Source of the DNA: Gremmenia infestans | Taxonomy: Eukaryota > Ascomycota > Leotiomycetes > Helotiales > Hamatocanthoscyphaceae | DNA length: 64,000 nucleotides | Direction of reading: 5' to 3' | Assembly: GCA_032629725.1 (NCBI GenBank) | Contig: JAFEVB010000007.1 | Span: forward strand, 310,001 to 374,000 | In this document: piece by piece, positions 10,601-21,999 of the stretch | Layout of the letters: every line of letters starts with the position of its first letter | How positions within the stretch are numbered: position 1 is the first letter of the stretch | The notes under the pieces: generated by a model | Told to the model about the DNA's origin: nothing | The model's input: only the letters and a program-made list of their open reading frames with translations | Database searches by the model: none | Made by a program: the position numbers and the translations under genes

Positions 10601-12660
10601 GGCTCTACTACTTATAAACCTAATAAAAAAGAAGTAGGAGTTTAAATAGATAAATAAAACAAAAAAGGCATTCTAAGAGCTAAAGCAGGCCTTTATAGAG
10701 GAGCCTATCCGCTAGAACTTCTAGCTAGAACTTAAGTTAATAGCGGAAATAGACGCGTTAGATAAGGTAATAGAGGAAGTACTTATATAGAAATATAAGA
10801 ATAGTAGCTAGCATCTAGTAGCATACTACTTTAGAAAAATAATATCTATAGAACTTAACTATAATATATATAATAAGGAACTTCTAGTAATAGTTAAAGC
10901 ATTATAGAAATAGAAAGTTTATCTTTAGAGGGCTAACTTTCTAGTAATAATTCTTACTAATTATAAGAATCTTATTAGCTTTATAATAACTAAAGACTTA
11001 AATAGGCGGCAGATAAGGTAGGTAGAGATACTTACTATCTATAACTTATAAATTAAATATATAAAGGGAATAGAGAATGCACGCGCTAATACGCTAAGTT
11101 AGAAACTAGGATATAAGATAAAAAAGGAAATAAAAGGCGTTGCGATCTTCTAGGAAAATAGTAATAACCTTATCCTAAATAAATAATAAATCGTAGCAGC
11201 AATCTATATTAATAGCAATCTGTTTATAAATAAAATCAGATCGGTATATAAAGGGGATATAGTAGTAGAAGGCATCTTATAATACTTCTAGAAAATATAT
11301 AAAGGGGCTCCTACTATATAAAAATAAGATATATATTCTTAAAAGCATCTAAAAAGAATTTATTAAGAAATAATACAAGCTACTAGCTTATGGATATTAA
11401 GGAAATACTAGAACCTAAGAGAGGCTCTTATAAAGGTACTACTTCCTAGATATGCGAATAATAGTTAAGAAGGTTATTAGCAAGTACGATACTTATATAC
11501 GGAATAAGATATTATAATATACTTTATATAATATAATATAATCACCTGATATACTAAAGACTTCTTAGACATCTATTATATAGAACTTTATAGTTAAACT
11601 ACTACTATCTAAGAACCTAATAATAGAAGTGGAATATGATTCTATTCTAGTTATTATAGATAGGTTAATAAAATATACCTATATAATACTCTATAAGAAA
11701 TTAAGCATAGCTAAGAACTTAGCTTAGGCATTTCTCTAAGTAGTAGTAGCAAACTATAGCGCGCTAGAAGAAATTATATTAGATAAAGATTAGCTCTTTA
11801 CTTTAAAATTCTAGATGGTATTTATAGCTTTGCTAGGTATTAAAAGAAAGCTATTAATAAGTTTTTACCTATAAACCGATAAGTAAACTAAATAGATAAA
11901 TTAGATAATAGAAATATATATCTAGTATTATATAAACTATAAGTAGAATAACTAGATAGGTCTACTACCACTTATCTAGTTTGCATATAATATATTAGCT
12001 ACGGAAAATATAAAGATCTTACTAGTATATACAAATTATAGTTATAATTCTAAGACCTACCACTTTGTAATAACCTTAGAATTAAATAACTAATCCGTAA
12101 TTATATAGATAGAAGACCTTAAAGCACTTTAGAAAGAACTAGCTAGCAATCTAGTATTCTTTATAAAAAGAGCAGCATTATACTATAACGGAAAACGTAG
12201 TATAGAACCTATGCTTAAAAAGAGGGATAAAGTCTATCTAATACGAAAAAATATTAAGATAAAACAACTAAGTATAAAACTAGATTATAAAAAGCTAGGG
12301 CTATTTAAAATCAAGCGAGTTGCAGAACTAGTTAACTACAAATTAGTACTACCTAGAATAATAAATATATATCTAGTATTCTATATATCCCTCTTTAAAC
12401 TAGTACTACTAGAAGCGCTACCCGCGCCTATTATAGAAATCCAACCAGTTAACTCTAATACCAAATATAAGATTAAAGCGATACTAGACTATAAATAGGT
12501 TAGAGGAAATATTAAGTACTTAGTTAAATAGATAAACTATCTATACTTAGAAAACACCTAGAAACTAAAGATAATACTTAATAATCTTAAGATATTTACA
12601 GACTATTAAGATTAGCACCTTGACTTAACTAGAATAGGTCTGAAGGATTATATATAGCTA
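7697..12660 (+). pseudogene. Gypsy-1 gag-pol relic
   Basis: The reading frame starts where Gypsy-2 has its gag ATG (here ATA at 7697) and can be followed, with many internal stops, to about 12660. Recognisable pieces in order are: reverse transcriptase (LDIRDAYYLIRI near 10117-10150, and a YLNNILVYLD motif near 10303-10333 where the catalytic YLDD is expected), RNase H around 10700-11050, integrase around 11400-12200, and an uninterrupted stretch 12211-12498 that reads KRDKVYLIRKNIK...KLDYKKLGLFKIK. The frame ends in a chromodomain-like KYKIKAILDYK...YLVKQINYLYL (12460-12560). The chromodomain-type tail marks it as a chromovirus. It is non-functional. Confidence 0.8.
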
Positions 12661-13165
12661 GTAATATAATAAAAGCAGGGTTATTAAAAGAGTTAGGACT
12701 AGGCGAAGGACTACTAGCAAAAAGATTAGAAATAGAAGCAGATAGAGCCTTCTACTTGCGCTGCTTACTTTTCTTTTTCTTAACTTTCTTTTTTCTCTCT
12801 AGAGCGTTAAGCTTATTAAGGGTTTTAAGGCCCTAATATAATATATTCTAGGTATAGCATTTAAACTTAGACTATTACTAATTAAAATATAATAGCTTTA
12901 AGAGCGTCTCTCGCCTTTTCTACTTTAAATAAAGCTCTTTACGCTTTAGCGTAGACTAGTCTATAAGCAACGGACTATAGATATCGCACTTTATTTTTAA
13001 TTTTATATAGATACCACATTTATCTAAGCTAGAGGATTTAAATATAATATACTCTAAGCCTTAGGATTTATAGCAAAAGCACTTTATATTAATAGGATAA
13101 CTAGAAGAGATAATTTAGTTATAAAGGATAAAGTGTTCTTTATTTTTAATATTATAAATAGATAG
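12655..13165 (-). pseudogene. antisense cysteine-rich ORF relic in Gypsy-1
   Basis: On the strand opposite to gag-pol, between the pol end and the 3' LTR, a broken frame reads KCFCYKS...SSSLDKCGIY...KIKCD (about 13085 down to 12985). It then gives a charged, probably coiled-coil region and ends in a PSPSPNSFNNPAF-like tail near 12700-12670. Gypsy-2 has the same arrangement and the same tail at 15348-15899. Stops interrupt it throughout. Function unknown; the Cys spacing suggests a small zinc-binding motif. Confidence 0.6.
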
Positions 13166-13258
13166 TATAATAAAAAGAAAAAAAGGCTATACTATAAGAA
13201 AGATATTTTTCTATATTATACTTAAGCGTAGGGGCTACGCTAACCGAGAGAGGAATAG

Positions 13259-13691
13259 TATTATAAATATAATATATAACTAAAAGACCTTAGACTTAAT
13301 ATCTAACTTTAGATATAGAAGAACCCTTAATAGGAACAGGTTTTTCTTATATAAGCAAAAGACGTTTCTTTAGTATATTAGTTATATAATAGACTAAGAA
13401 GAACTATAGAGATCCTTACGGCCTATTAGGATCTATCGGAATCTAGAGGCATAAAGGTTCTATATAAAGCTAGGTTATCACCTATTAGATAGAAGCTTCG
13501 TGCTTAACTTAAATAGTATTTCCTAATATACGCTTATTACTTTATATTTTATAATAAGCTATACTTTTAAGTATAGCAACTAGTAATCTATTAATAGATA
13601 CTAATATTAACCTAATAATAACCTAGGTCCAAAGACCTAACTTAAGTCATAAGACTTATTCTAGTACTATATAAGCTGGGCGATCGTTATA
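13259..13691 (+). repeat. Gypsy-1 3' LTR
   Basis: 433 bases, beginning TATTATAAATATAAT and ending GATCGTTATA. These correspond to TGTTACGAAG... and ...GATTGTTACA in the better preserved Gypsy-2 LTR, with C/T and G/A changes. Confidence 0.75.
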
Positions 13692-14154
13692 TATAGAAGC
13701 TATAGTAATACCTTTTATATTATTATTATTATTATTTTTCTCCTCTTTCCCTCTAAACTAACTACTACTACTACTACTACTATTATTATTATTATCGTTA
13801 TTATTATTATCTGCTAGAGCGGAAGCAGAAGCAGAAGCTAGAGCTAGGATTAGAGAAAGTAGAGGAGAAAGAAAAAGGATAGTAGCGCAGGCAAAACAGC
13901 TACGCGCAGAGCGTAGCGCAAGCAGGCAGAAGTAATATATAAATATAATCTATAGTTGCTAGCTATATAGTATTAGTATATAAATATAGGGTAGTATTTA
14001 GAGACTTATAAGTTTAGTCTGCTTGTTTAAAAACAGCGCAACTCTCTATTAGAAAAAGAGGTAATAGCGGTAGAGATAGTAATATTATTACTATAAAAAG
14101 GAAACAAAAAGAAAGCAGAGTATAAAAGCGCTAATTAGCGCTAGGAGATCGTTA

Positions 14155-14186
<32 letters not shown>

Positions 14187-14791
14187 GTAATAAGCAATAA
14201 AGAGCAAGAAAAAAGAAAAAAAGATTAAGAATATATTAGACCTATATAATATATAAATTATATTGTTTTTATTCTACTATCTATTATAGCCTAGCAGAAT
14301 GCACATCTAGATTTAATAGTTAACTAGATTCGCAACTTAACTATCTTACCTTTACTATATACTTTATAGATTACCTATTCTATAGGCAAAGTAATAATCT
14401 CTAAGAATAATAGATTGTTTCTTATACTAATTAGTAACGCGTCTAATTAATAAGTTAAAAGTAACTTTAAATATAAAAAGATAAAGTTATAATATTATAG
14501 AATAATATTATAAATAACTTAATTAGTAAAGACGGCATAGAATTTCGACTCTATACTTATATTAGATCTATTTTCTTACTAGCTCTACACTTCTATAAGT
14601 AGGCTATATCTAATACTACTAAAACTAGTAGTTGTATATGCTTTGCTATTAGCTCTAGATTATAATAAGCGGGCCAAAACGCCACTTATTATAATCTAAA
14701 GCTAATAGGAATATAAAAGTAAATAGAGCTATATTAGTATAATATATATAACTACTAAATGCTAATATAGTACTATCTAATAGCTTCTACG
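13692..14791. other. MULE interior, middle segment between the two Gypsy elements
   Basis: It begins with the TATAG target copy (13692-13696). It contains long TTA/CTA trinucleotide runs (about 13722-13741, 13764-13811 and 14153-14186), a short Ala/Glu/Arg-like coding-looking stretch near 13815-13935 that I cannot identify, and, at 14646-14780, a palindromic module whose close copy lies at 21331-21460 beyond Gypsy-2. It ends with the Gypsy-2 target copy CTACG (14787-14791). Confidence 0.5.
14787..14791. repeat. Gypsy-2 target-site duplication, left (CTACG)
   Basis: It is identical to 21321-21325 on the other side of the element. Confidence 0.75.
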
Positions 14792-15257
14792 TGTAACGAT
14801 CGCCTAGCCCACGTAGTGCTAAGGTAAGTCTTGTGACTTAAGTAGGTCCCTAGACCTAGATTATCGTTGGGTTAATATTAGTATCTATCAATAGATCACT
14901 GGTTGCTATACTTAGGAGTATAGCTTATTATAAAGTATAAAGTAATAAGCGTATATTAGGAAATACTATTTAAGTTAAGCACAAAGCTCCTATCTAATAG
15001 GTAATAACCTAGTCTTATATAGAACCTTTATATCCTAGATTATATGGATTATTCTAATCCTACTAATCCTAGATTATATAGATTATTGCGATCCAAATAA
15101 TCCATCTACGTAACGCGTTACATAGCCGGCTAACCATTATGCATAGTTATTACACTAGCTACTATAAAGGAGCCTTTTTCCTCCTAGGGGTTCTCCTATG
15201 CCTAGCGAACTAGATATTAAGCCTAAGGTCCCCTAGTCACATATTACCTTCGTAACA
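14792..15257 (-). repeat. Gypsy-2 3' LTR
   Basis: 466 bases. All differences I can see from the other LTR are transitions (for example CCCACG versus CTTATA near the outer end, and TGATCCATCC versus TAATCCATCT), consistent with RIP rather than ordinary drift. Confidence 0.85.
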
Positions 15258-15347
15258 CTATTCCCCTCCCGGTTAGCGTCGTTCTAACGCTTAAGTATAA
15301 TAATAGAAAATATTTTATAACGCCTATAGCTCCCTTCTCCTTTTATT

Positions 15348-15899
15348 ATGCCTGTTAGCTCCGCTAAACACAAGTAACGCATTACTCTTTTCGAAACTAT
15401 TTAGTTGTACAGTGTCCTAAGTATGCCTTATTCCAACTATACTTATTATTATTGCTAATGCATGGTCCTAAATAGCAAGTCGCAGCGGTATAGAGAGTGC
15501 GTCCAACGTAGAGCAAAGTGTAATACTCTCTAAGTATTAGTTAATAATCTCTAGGATCTCCGTCTAAAGGAAAAGCGCCTAAAGTTTAAAAAAGATACAG
15601 CTTTTAAGGCAGCCATAGCTAGTCTAGTCTAAGTCCGCAAACTTAAACATTATTAATAGAAGCTTTATAAACAGGGCATAAAGATGGTCCATCGCGGGCT
15701 AAAGTCTCTTAATAAGTTAGATGCTCTAGAGGGAAAGGAAAAGATTAAGAGGGAAAAGAATAAACAGCGCAAGCAAAAGGCCCCGCCTGCTTCTCCTACC
15801 ATAGTCCCTACTAGTAGCCCTTCTCCTAGTCCTAACCTCTTTAATAATCCTGCTTTTATCGCATCCCTAGCTGCGTACAATCCTTCTAACCCCTTTTAG
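15348..15899 (+). pseudogene. antisense cysteine-rich ORF relic in Gypsy-2
   Basis: On the plus strand, opposite to gag-pol, a frame starts ATG CCT GTT AGC at 15348 and runs to TAG 15897-15899. TAG/TAA stops interrupt the first half. It includes a Cys-containing part (YYYC..CMVLNSKSQRYRECVQRRAKC, about 15440-15520), a charged middle, and an unbroken last 72 codons from about 15684 (MVHRGLKSLNKLDALEGKE...). The tail is Pro/Ser-rich and ends ...SLAAYNPSNPF. The C-x(n)-C...C-x6-C pattern recalls a small zinc-binding domain. It ends roughly 10-30 bases from the convergent end of pol. I know similar proteins as common anonymous fungal repeats but can assign no role. Confidence 0.65.
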
Positions 15900-15909
15900 G
15901 TAGGCCAGG

Positions 15910-18900
15910 GTATTAGTTTTAATACTCTATAAACATCTCGAGGTTCCTAAGCGTCGCTAAGGTTTCCTAGGTGTTTTCTAAGTATAGGTAGTCCATCTAT
16001 TTAACTAGGTACTTAGTATGGCCTCTAACCCGTTTATAGTCTAGTATTGCTTTGACTTTATACTTAGTATTAGGGTTAACTAGTTAGATTTCCGTGACAG
16101 GCGCGGGTAGCGCCCCTAGTAGTGCTGGTTTAAGGAGAGATATATAGAATACTAGATATATATTCATTATTCTAGGTAGTACTAGTTTGTAGTTAACTAG
16201 TTCTACAACTCGCTTGATTTTAAACAGCCCTAGCTTCTTATGATCCAGTTTTATGCTTAGTTGTTTTATCTTAATATTTCTTTATATTAGGTAGATCTTA
16301 TCCCTCTCTTTAAGCGTAGGTTCTATACTACGTTTTCCGTTATAGTATAACGCTGCTCTCTTTGTGAAGAATGCTAGATCGCTAGCTAGCTTCTCCTAAA
16401 GTGCTTTAAGATCCTCTACCTACATAGTCGCGGATTAGTTGTCTACTTCTAAGGTTGTTGCCGAGCGGTAGGCCTTAGGGTTATAACCGTAATTCGCATA
16501 TGCTAGTAAGATCTTCATATTCTCCGCAGCTAACGTGTTATATGCGAACTAGGCAAGTAGTAGAAGTCCTACCTAGTTATTCTACTTATAGTTCATATAG
16601 CACTAGATATATGTCTCTATTATCTAATTCATCTGTTTAGTTTATCCGTTGGTTTATAGGTAAAAACTTATTAATAGCTTTCTTTTAATACCTAGCAAAG
16701 CCGTAAATGCTATCTAGAATTTTAAAGTAAAGAGCTAATCTCTATCTAATATAATTTCTTCTAGCGCGCTATAGTTTGCTACTACTACTTAGAGAAATGC
16801 CCAGGCTAAGTCTTTAGCCGTGCTTAATTCCTTATAGGGTATTATATAGGTATATTTTATTAACCTATCTATGATAACTAGGATAGAATTGTATTCCACT
16901 TCTATTATTGGATCTTTGGACGGTAGTAGTTTAACCATAAAGTCCTATATAATAGATGTCTAGGGAGTCTTTAGCATATTAGGTAATTGCATTATGCTAT
17001 ATAGGGCGTGTTGTAATGCCTTATTCTGTATGCAAGTATCGCACTTGCTAATAACCTCCTTGACCATTGTTCGCATGCCTAGGAAATAGTATCTCCGCAA
17101 GAGCCTTTCCTAGGTTCTAGTGTTTCCCTAATGTCTGTAAGCTAGTAGCTTGTATTATTCCTTAACGAATTCTTTTTAGATGCTTTTAGGGATATATATC
17201 TTATTTTTATATAGTAGGAGCCCTTTTATATTCTTCTAGAAGTATTGCGAGATGCCTTCCGCTACTACGTCCCCTTTATATGCCGATCTAATTTTATCCG
17301 TAAATAGGTCGCCGTCGACGCAGGTCGCAGCTGCGATTTATCGTTTATTTAGGATAAGGTTATTACTATCTTCCTAGAAGATCGCAATGCCCTTTATTTC
17401 CTCTTTTACTTTATATCCTAGCTTCTAACTTAGTGCGTTAGCGCATGCGTTCTCTATCTTTTTATATATTTAATTTGTAAGTCGTAGGTAGCAAGTGTCT
17501 TTGCCTACCTTGTCTATCGCCTATTTAAGTCTTTAGTCGTAGTAAAGCTAATAAGATTCTTGTGATTAGTAAAAATCGTTACTAGAAAGTTAGCCCCCTA
17601 AAGGTAAACCCTTTATTCCCGTAATACTTTAACTATTGCTAGGAGTTCCTTATTATATATATTATAGTTAAGTTCTGCGGACGTTATTTTTCTAGAGTAG
17701 TATGCTACTAGATGCTAGCTGCTATCCTTATATTTCTATGTAAGCACTCCCTCTATCGCCCTATCTAACGTATCTATCTTTACTATTGACTTAAGTTCTA
17801 GCTAGAAGTTCTAGCGGATAGGTTCCTCTATAAAGGCCTGCTTTAGCTCTTAGAATGCCTTTTCCGCTTTATCTATCTATTTAAACTCCTTCTTCTTTTT
17901 TGTTAGGTCTATAAGTAGTAGAGCCTTCTTTAAATATAACTTAATAAACTTCTAGTAGAAGTTCGCAAATCCTAGGAAAGATTGCACCTGTTTAACTATA
18001 GTTAGCGTCTCCTAAGTAATAATCGCTCGGACCTTTTTAGGGTCTAGGCCGATTTTCCCTAGCGTAATTACATAGCCTAGAAAGGTAATTTCTTTTATAT
18101 AGAAGTTGCACTTAGATAGCTTTAGACGGAATCCCTTCGCCGCGAGTACTTCTAAGACCTATATTATATATCCTACGTGCTATTCCTTATTATCTAAATA
18201 TACTAGTACGTCTTGAGGTAACATATATAAAACCTGTCCAAGAAAGCCCTTAACGCGTCGTGATTAACTTCTTAGCAGGTTACTAGGGCGTTGGTTAGCC
18301 TAAACAGCATAACCTAGTACTTATAGTAACCAAATCTAGTTCGAAATGCCGTTTTCTATTCCTTGCTTTTCGTAATACGGATTAGGTAATATGCGTTCCT
18401 TATATCTAGTTATATAAAGATCACCGCCTTTCTTAGACGGTCTTGCATATTGTCTGCCTATAGTAGTAGGTATTGATTTTTTATAGTTATCTTATTTAAC
18501 TTTTAGTAGTTAACGCAAAATCGATCCGGTCCGTCTTTCTTCTTCGTAAATAGCGTTAGCGCTCCTAATAGGGAGTGCGACTTCTTTATCTATCCCTTAG
18601 ATAACGCTTTATTGATATACTCTCTCTATAGTCTTATCTTTTCTTTGCTGTACTAGCGAAGTGGTTCCTAAGGAGGTTTGCATCCTTCCTTAAGCGGTAT
18701 CTTATAGTCCTATAGTTAATATTTAGGTAAGGCCTCCTTACTTTGCAGGTCGTTAAATATCTATTCGAACTTCTTGTACTATACTGGTATCTCTTTTTCA
18801 ACCTTTGTATTATCTAGTAGAGGGCCTTAGGTTGCATGCCCTAGCGCGTTGTAGGAGGTAGCGCTAACCTCTCTATAGCTATATAGTTATTTTAATGCAT

Positions 18901-20822
18901 AGTTGCATTAGGTAAACTTCACTTTATGAGTTTCCTAGTTAATTTCTAGATTATATTATCTAATTCAAGGAACACCGAAAATAGCCTAATTATCTCTAAT
19001 ACGGATTATATCTAGGCTGATTTCCTCCTAGTAACCTCTAATAGTTACCTGTATAGGTATAGTCTTATGCTTAACTATCTTTCCGTTTATTTTAATTGCT
19101 GTTCTATTAATAATAGTAAGTAGGTAGGGTTCCTCTTTCTTTTATATTAGTACGTTAAGCCTCTTTACGGCTTCTAGCGAGATGAAGTTCCCCTACGCAC
19201 TAGAGTTAAGCATAACCCGTAGCTCCTTTCCTTTAGTATAGGCGTTTAGCGTTACGTGGTTTCGGCCCCCTATAGCTGCTACTTGCTTTCCTAGTTGTCT
19301 TCTTTCTAGGACCTTATATCCTGTGAATTGGTTTTCCTATAGTTAGTAACTGCTTTCCTATCTTGTTAGTTAGTATAAAGTGTTTAGCGCAAACGTGCTT
19401 TATGCTTTATTACTAATATATTACTAGACGAAAATCGTTAGGTTTATAGGAAATAGAGGAAAAGTTGTTTTCCTCTAAATGCGTTTGCCTAACCTTTTGC
19501 TAGTAATTTCCTAGACGTCTCCTAGCTCTATAATTAAGCTTAGCTTTAGCATCTTTTCTCTAGGGATGCCTTTAACGATCCTGGGCCGTTAAGGTGCCTT
19601 AAAGACGACTTATTATATGTCTTGGTATACAACTATATAGTATATGCCTTTTTCTGGTTTCTCTATTCCTAGCTGGAAGTCCCCTTTAAAGGCTGGTTTA
19701 TCCCCCTCTTTAGGTTCCTACCAGTTTCCTACAGAAAGCTCGTTGCTAGCTATAATCTATTCTTTATCTACATAGGTAGCTAGTCCGTAGGATTCTAAGA
19801 TAGGCTTACTTTTTTTTCTGCGTTTATTTCCTAGCTTTTATACTTAGGTGGTTGCGTGCTATACTTCTACCCTTAGGGTCTAGTCGCAATACTGCACCTA
19901 AGGTTTATATAGCTGCGCTTATATTTCGTTTCTTTTAGGGTCCTTTCCCCTTTTTCTGCCTATAAAAGGATACTAGGTATCTAGGCAATCCATATTTAAA
20001 ACAGAGTCCCTTTTAATATCGCTTATCCCGTTTCTCCTTAGAGAGTAGGTTTAGCTTCCGGTAAGCAGCGTTAATTTCTATTAGGTCCCTCTAATTCTTC
20101 CTTGCTGTCGATCCTATCTTCCCTAATTATTTACTAAAGTTGTAGGTCCCCTTCCATTCAAAGGACCTCTTAAAGAATTGGTTATTAATCTTAACCGCTT
20201 CCTTAATTATTTCGGCGAGACTATTTAGTCGGTCTATCCTAGTTAGCTTATCCTTAACGAAGTCCTTTAGTCCTGCGTAGTACTAGCTAGTTAGAGCGCA
20301 GTTGCCCTATTCTACTATGTCCAAATACTACTAGAACCTAGCCATATACTCAAAGGCTAACTTATTCTGCTTTAGTTGTTGTAGCTCCCGTTTAGCTATA
20401 CTTTACTGTTTAAGGTCGCTAAAGACTTGTTGGATGTTTTTCTTAAATGCCTTATAGCTTATAAACATAGCCTAAGTTAAGGTCCTTGCTCCGGTCGTAA
20501 CTTGCCCCTAACTAGTTTTATTTGCTATAAAGTTATTAATATAGGTCTTGACCTAGTTAAAAGCCACGCCCCAAAAGTAACTAATTATATAGATAACCTT
20601 TGCTACCTTAGTTCCAAACAAGTATTGGTTAAATAGGATATATATATCTATTAAAGTTAGGAAGTTATCTAACTTGCCTTTATCCCTATAGAACATATTA
20701 GGTATCTTAACGATCGCAGTTTGTTCCTATACCGCAAGAGTTTATGCTAGCGCCGGCGTGGAAGCTAGAGTTAGCGTTGGGGTTAGGGTGTTCTTCCCTT
20801 TAGTAGATCTAGTAGATAACAT
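15910..20822 (-). pseudogene. Gypsy-2 gag-pol relic
   Basis: Read on the minus strand from ATG 20822-20820 (start ML-STRSTKGK). The order is gag (to about 19900), protease region, reverse transcriptase (LDI-NAYYLIR near 18410-18370), RNase H, integrase and a chromodomain-like C-terminus near 16080-15960 (KYLVKQMDYLYLENTQ). Multiple in-frame stops, mainly TAG in place of CAG or TGG, make it non-functional. Gag and pol seem to share one long frame, as in Tf1-type chromoviruses, but the decay prevents certainty. Confidence 0.75.
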
Positions 20823-20854
20823 TATTCTATCGACAAAGAGACTAGTGCTCAAAG

Positions 20855-21320
20855 TGTAACAATCGCCTAGCTTATATAGTGCTAGGGTAAGTCTTGTGAC
20901 TTAAGTAGGTCCCTGGACCTAGATTGTCATTGGGTTGATATTAGTATCTGTCAATGGATCACTAGTTGCTATACTTAGGAGTATAGCTCGTTATAAAGTA
21001 TAAAGTAATAAGCGTGTATTAGGAAATACTATTTGAGTTAAGCACAAAGCTCTTATCTAATAGGTAACAACCTAGTCTTATATAGAACCTTTATATCCTA
21101 GATCATATGGATTATTCTAATCCTACTAATCCCGGATCATATAGATCATTGCGATCCAAATGATCCATCCACGTAACGCGTTATATAGCTGGCTGACCAT
21201 TATGCATAGTTATCACACTAGCTACTATAAAGGAGCTTTCTTTCTCCTAGGGGTTCTCCTATGCCTAGCGAACTAGATATTGAGCCTAAGGTCCCCTAGT
21301 CACATGTTACCTTCGTAACA
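20855..21320 (-). repeat. Gypsy-2 5' LTR
   Basis: 466 bases, on the minus strand starting TGTTACGAAGGTAAC and ending GATTGTTACA. A palindromic end (TGTTACGAAGGTAACA) is visible at its outer edge. Confidence 0.85.
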
Positions 21321-21325
21321 CTACG
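21321..21325. repeat. Gypsy-2 target-site duplication, right (CTACG)
   Basis: Exact copy of 14787-14791. Confidence 0.75.
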
Positions 21326-21999
21326 TTTCTACTAGCTCTAGATTACGATAAGCAAGCTAAGATGCCACTTATTATAATCTAGAGCTAATAGGAATATAAA
21401 AGTAAGTGGAGCTATATTAGTATAATATATATAACCTCTAAATACTAATAGTTTAGCATTTCTACTTTCTAAATAGAAAAGTATCAAGTTTTATTATATA
21501 TTACTAAACTATAGAGCTATATAGTATAGAACTACTCTATAATAACTTTTAGCTTCCTATTAGCTCTAGATTATATTAGGCTAATACGCTAGTAACCTCT
21601 ATAAGCTAATATTATATACTTTGCTATTAGCTTTATATTATAATAAATAGAGCATACTATAGATATTATATAAGTAGAAAAACTACTATTATACTATATA
21701 TCTATTTATTATATATTAAATATTAGATACTACCAAATTGGTTATTCTTTATACTTATTATTACTATCTTAAAAACCATTCCCTATACTACTTGTTTTAA
21801 GATCTAAAGTATTAATTCGACCTCTACTTAAATAAGTAGCTACTTTTATTCTTGTCTTTTTTTAATCTTAATTTATAAACCTACTATATTAATCTATAGT
21901 TGGTAATAGAGTAGAAGATTAGGCTTAGTAACTATAACTACCTTTTACTTAAGTTTAGTAGATAAAAAGTAATAAGATAATAGTAGAAAAAAAAGATAT
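21326..21999. other. MULE interior: MITE-like AT-rich modules
   Basis: It contains the palindromic AGCTCTAGATTA...TAATCTAGAGCT module (21331-21390), further inverted copies at about 21557-21580 and 21625-21650, and the TTTAGCA/ACTAAACTATAGAGCTAT module near 21465-21520. No coding frame is present. Confidence 0.45.

Larger units (their letters stand above)
7377..13691 (+). mobile_element. Gypsy-1: chromoviral LTR retrotransposon, heavily decayed
   Basis: This element has direct LTRs at 7377-7664 and 13259-13691, a polypurine tract just before the 3' LTR (GAGAGAGGAATAG, 13246-13258) and a 5-bp target duplication. The interior reads on the plus strand as gag-pol broken by very many stops, mostly TAG. 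It is the same family as Gypsy-2: the sequence just inside the 5' LTR (CTTTAAGCACTAGTCTC), the gag start, the polypurine tract and an antisense ORF at the 3' end all correspond. It is more decayed than Gypsy-2. Confidence 0.85.
14792..21320 (-). mobile_element. Gypsy-2: chromoviral LTR retrotransposon, minus strand
   Basis: This 6529-bp element has two LTRs of equal length (466 bp), TG...CA ends and an exact 5-bp target duplication, CTACG. On the minus strand the 5' LTR is 20855-21320, gag begins at the ATG 20822-20820, and pol runs down to about 15910. A polypurine tract (CCGGGAGGGGAATAG, complement of about 15258-15272) lies next to the 3' LTR. It carries far more G+C and fewer stops than Gypsy-1 but is still broken by TAG codons. 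It lies in the opposite orientation to Gypsy-1. Confidence 0.88.

Noticed and set aside
12211..12498. 95-codon open frame considered as a separate small gene
   Set aside because: It is the stop-free end of Gypsy-1 integrase (KLDYKKLGLFKIK...), not an independent gene.
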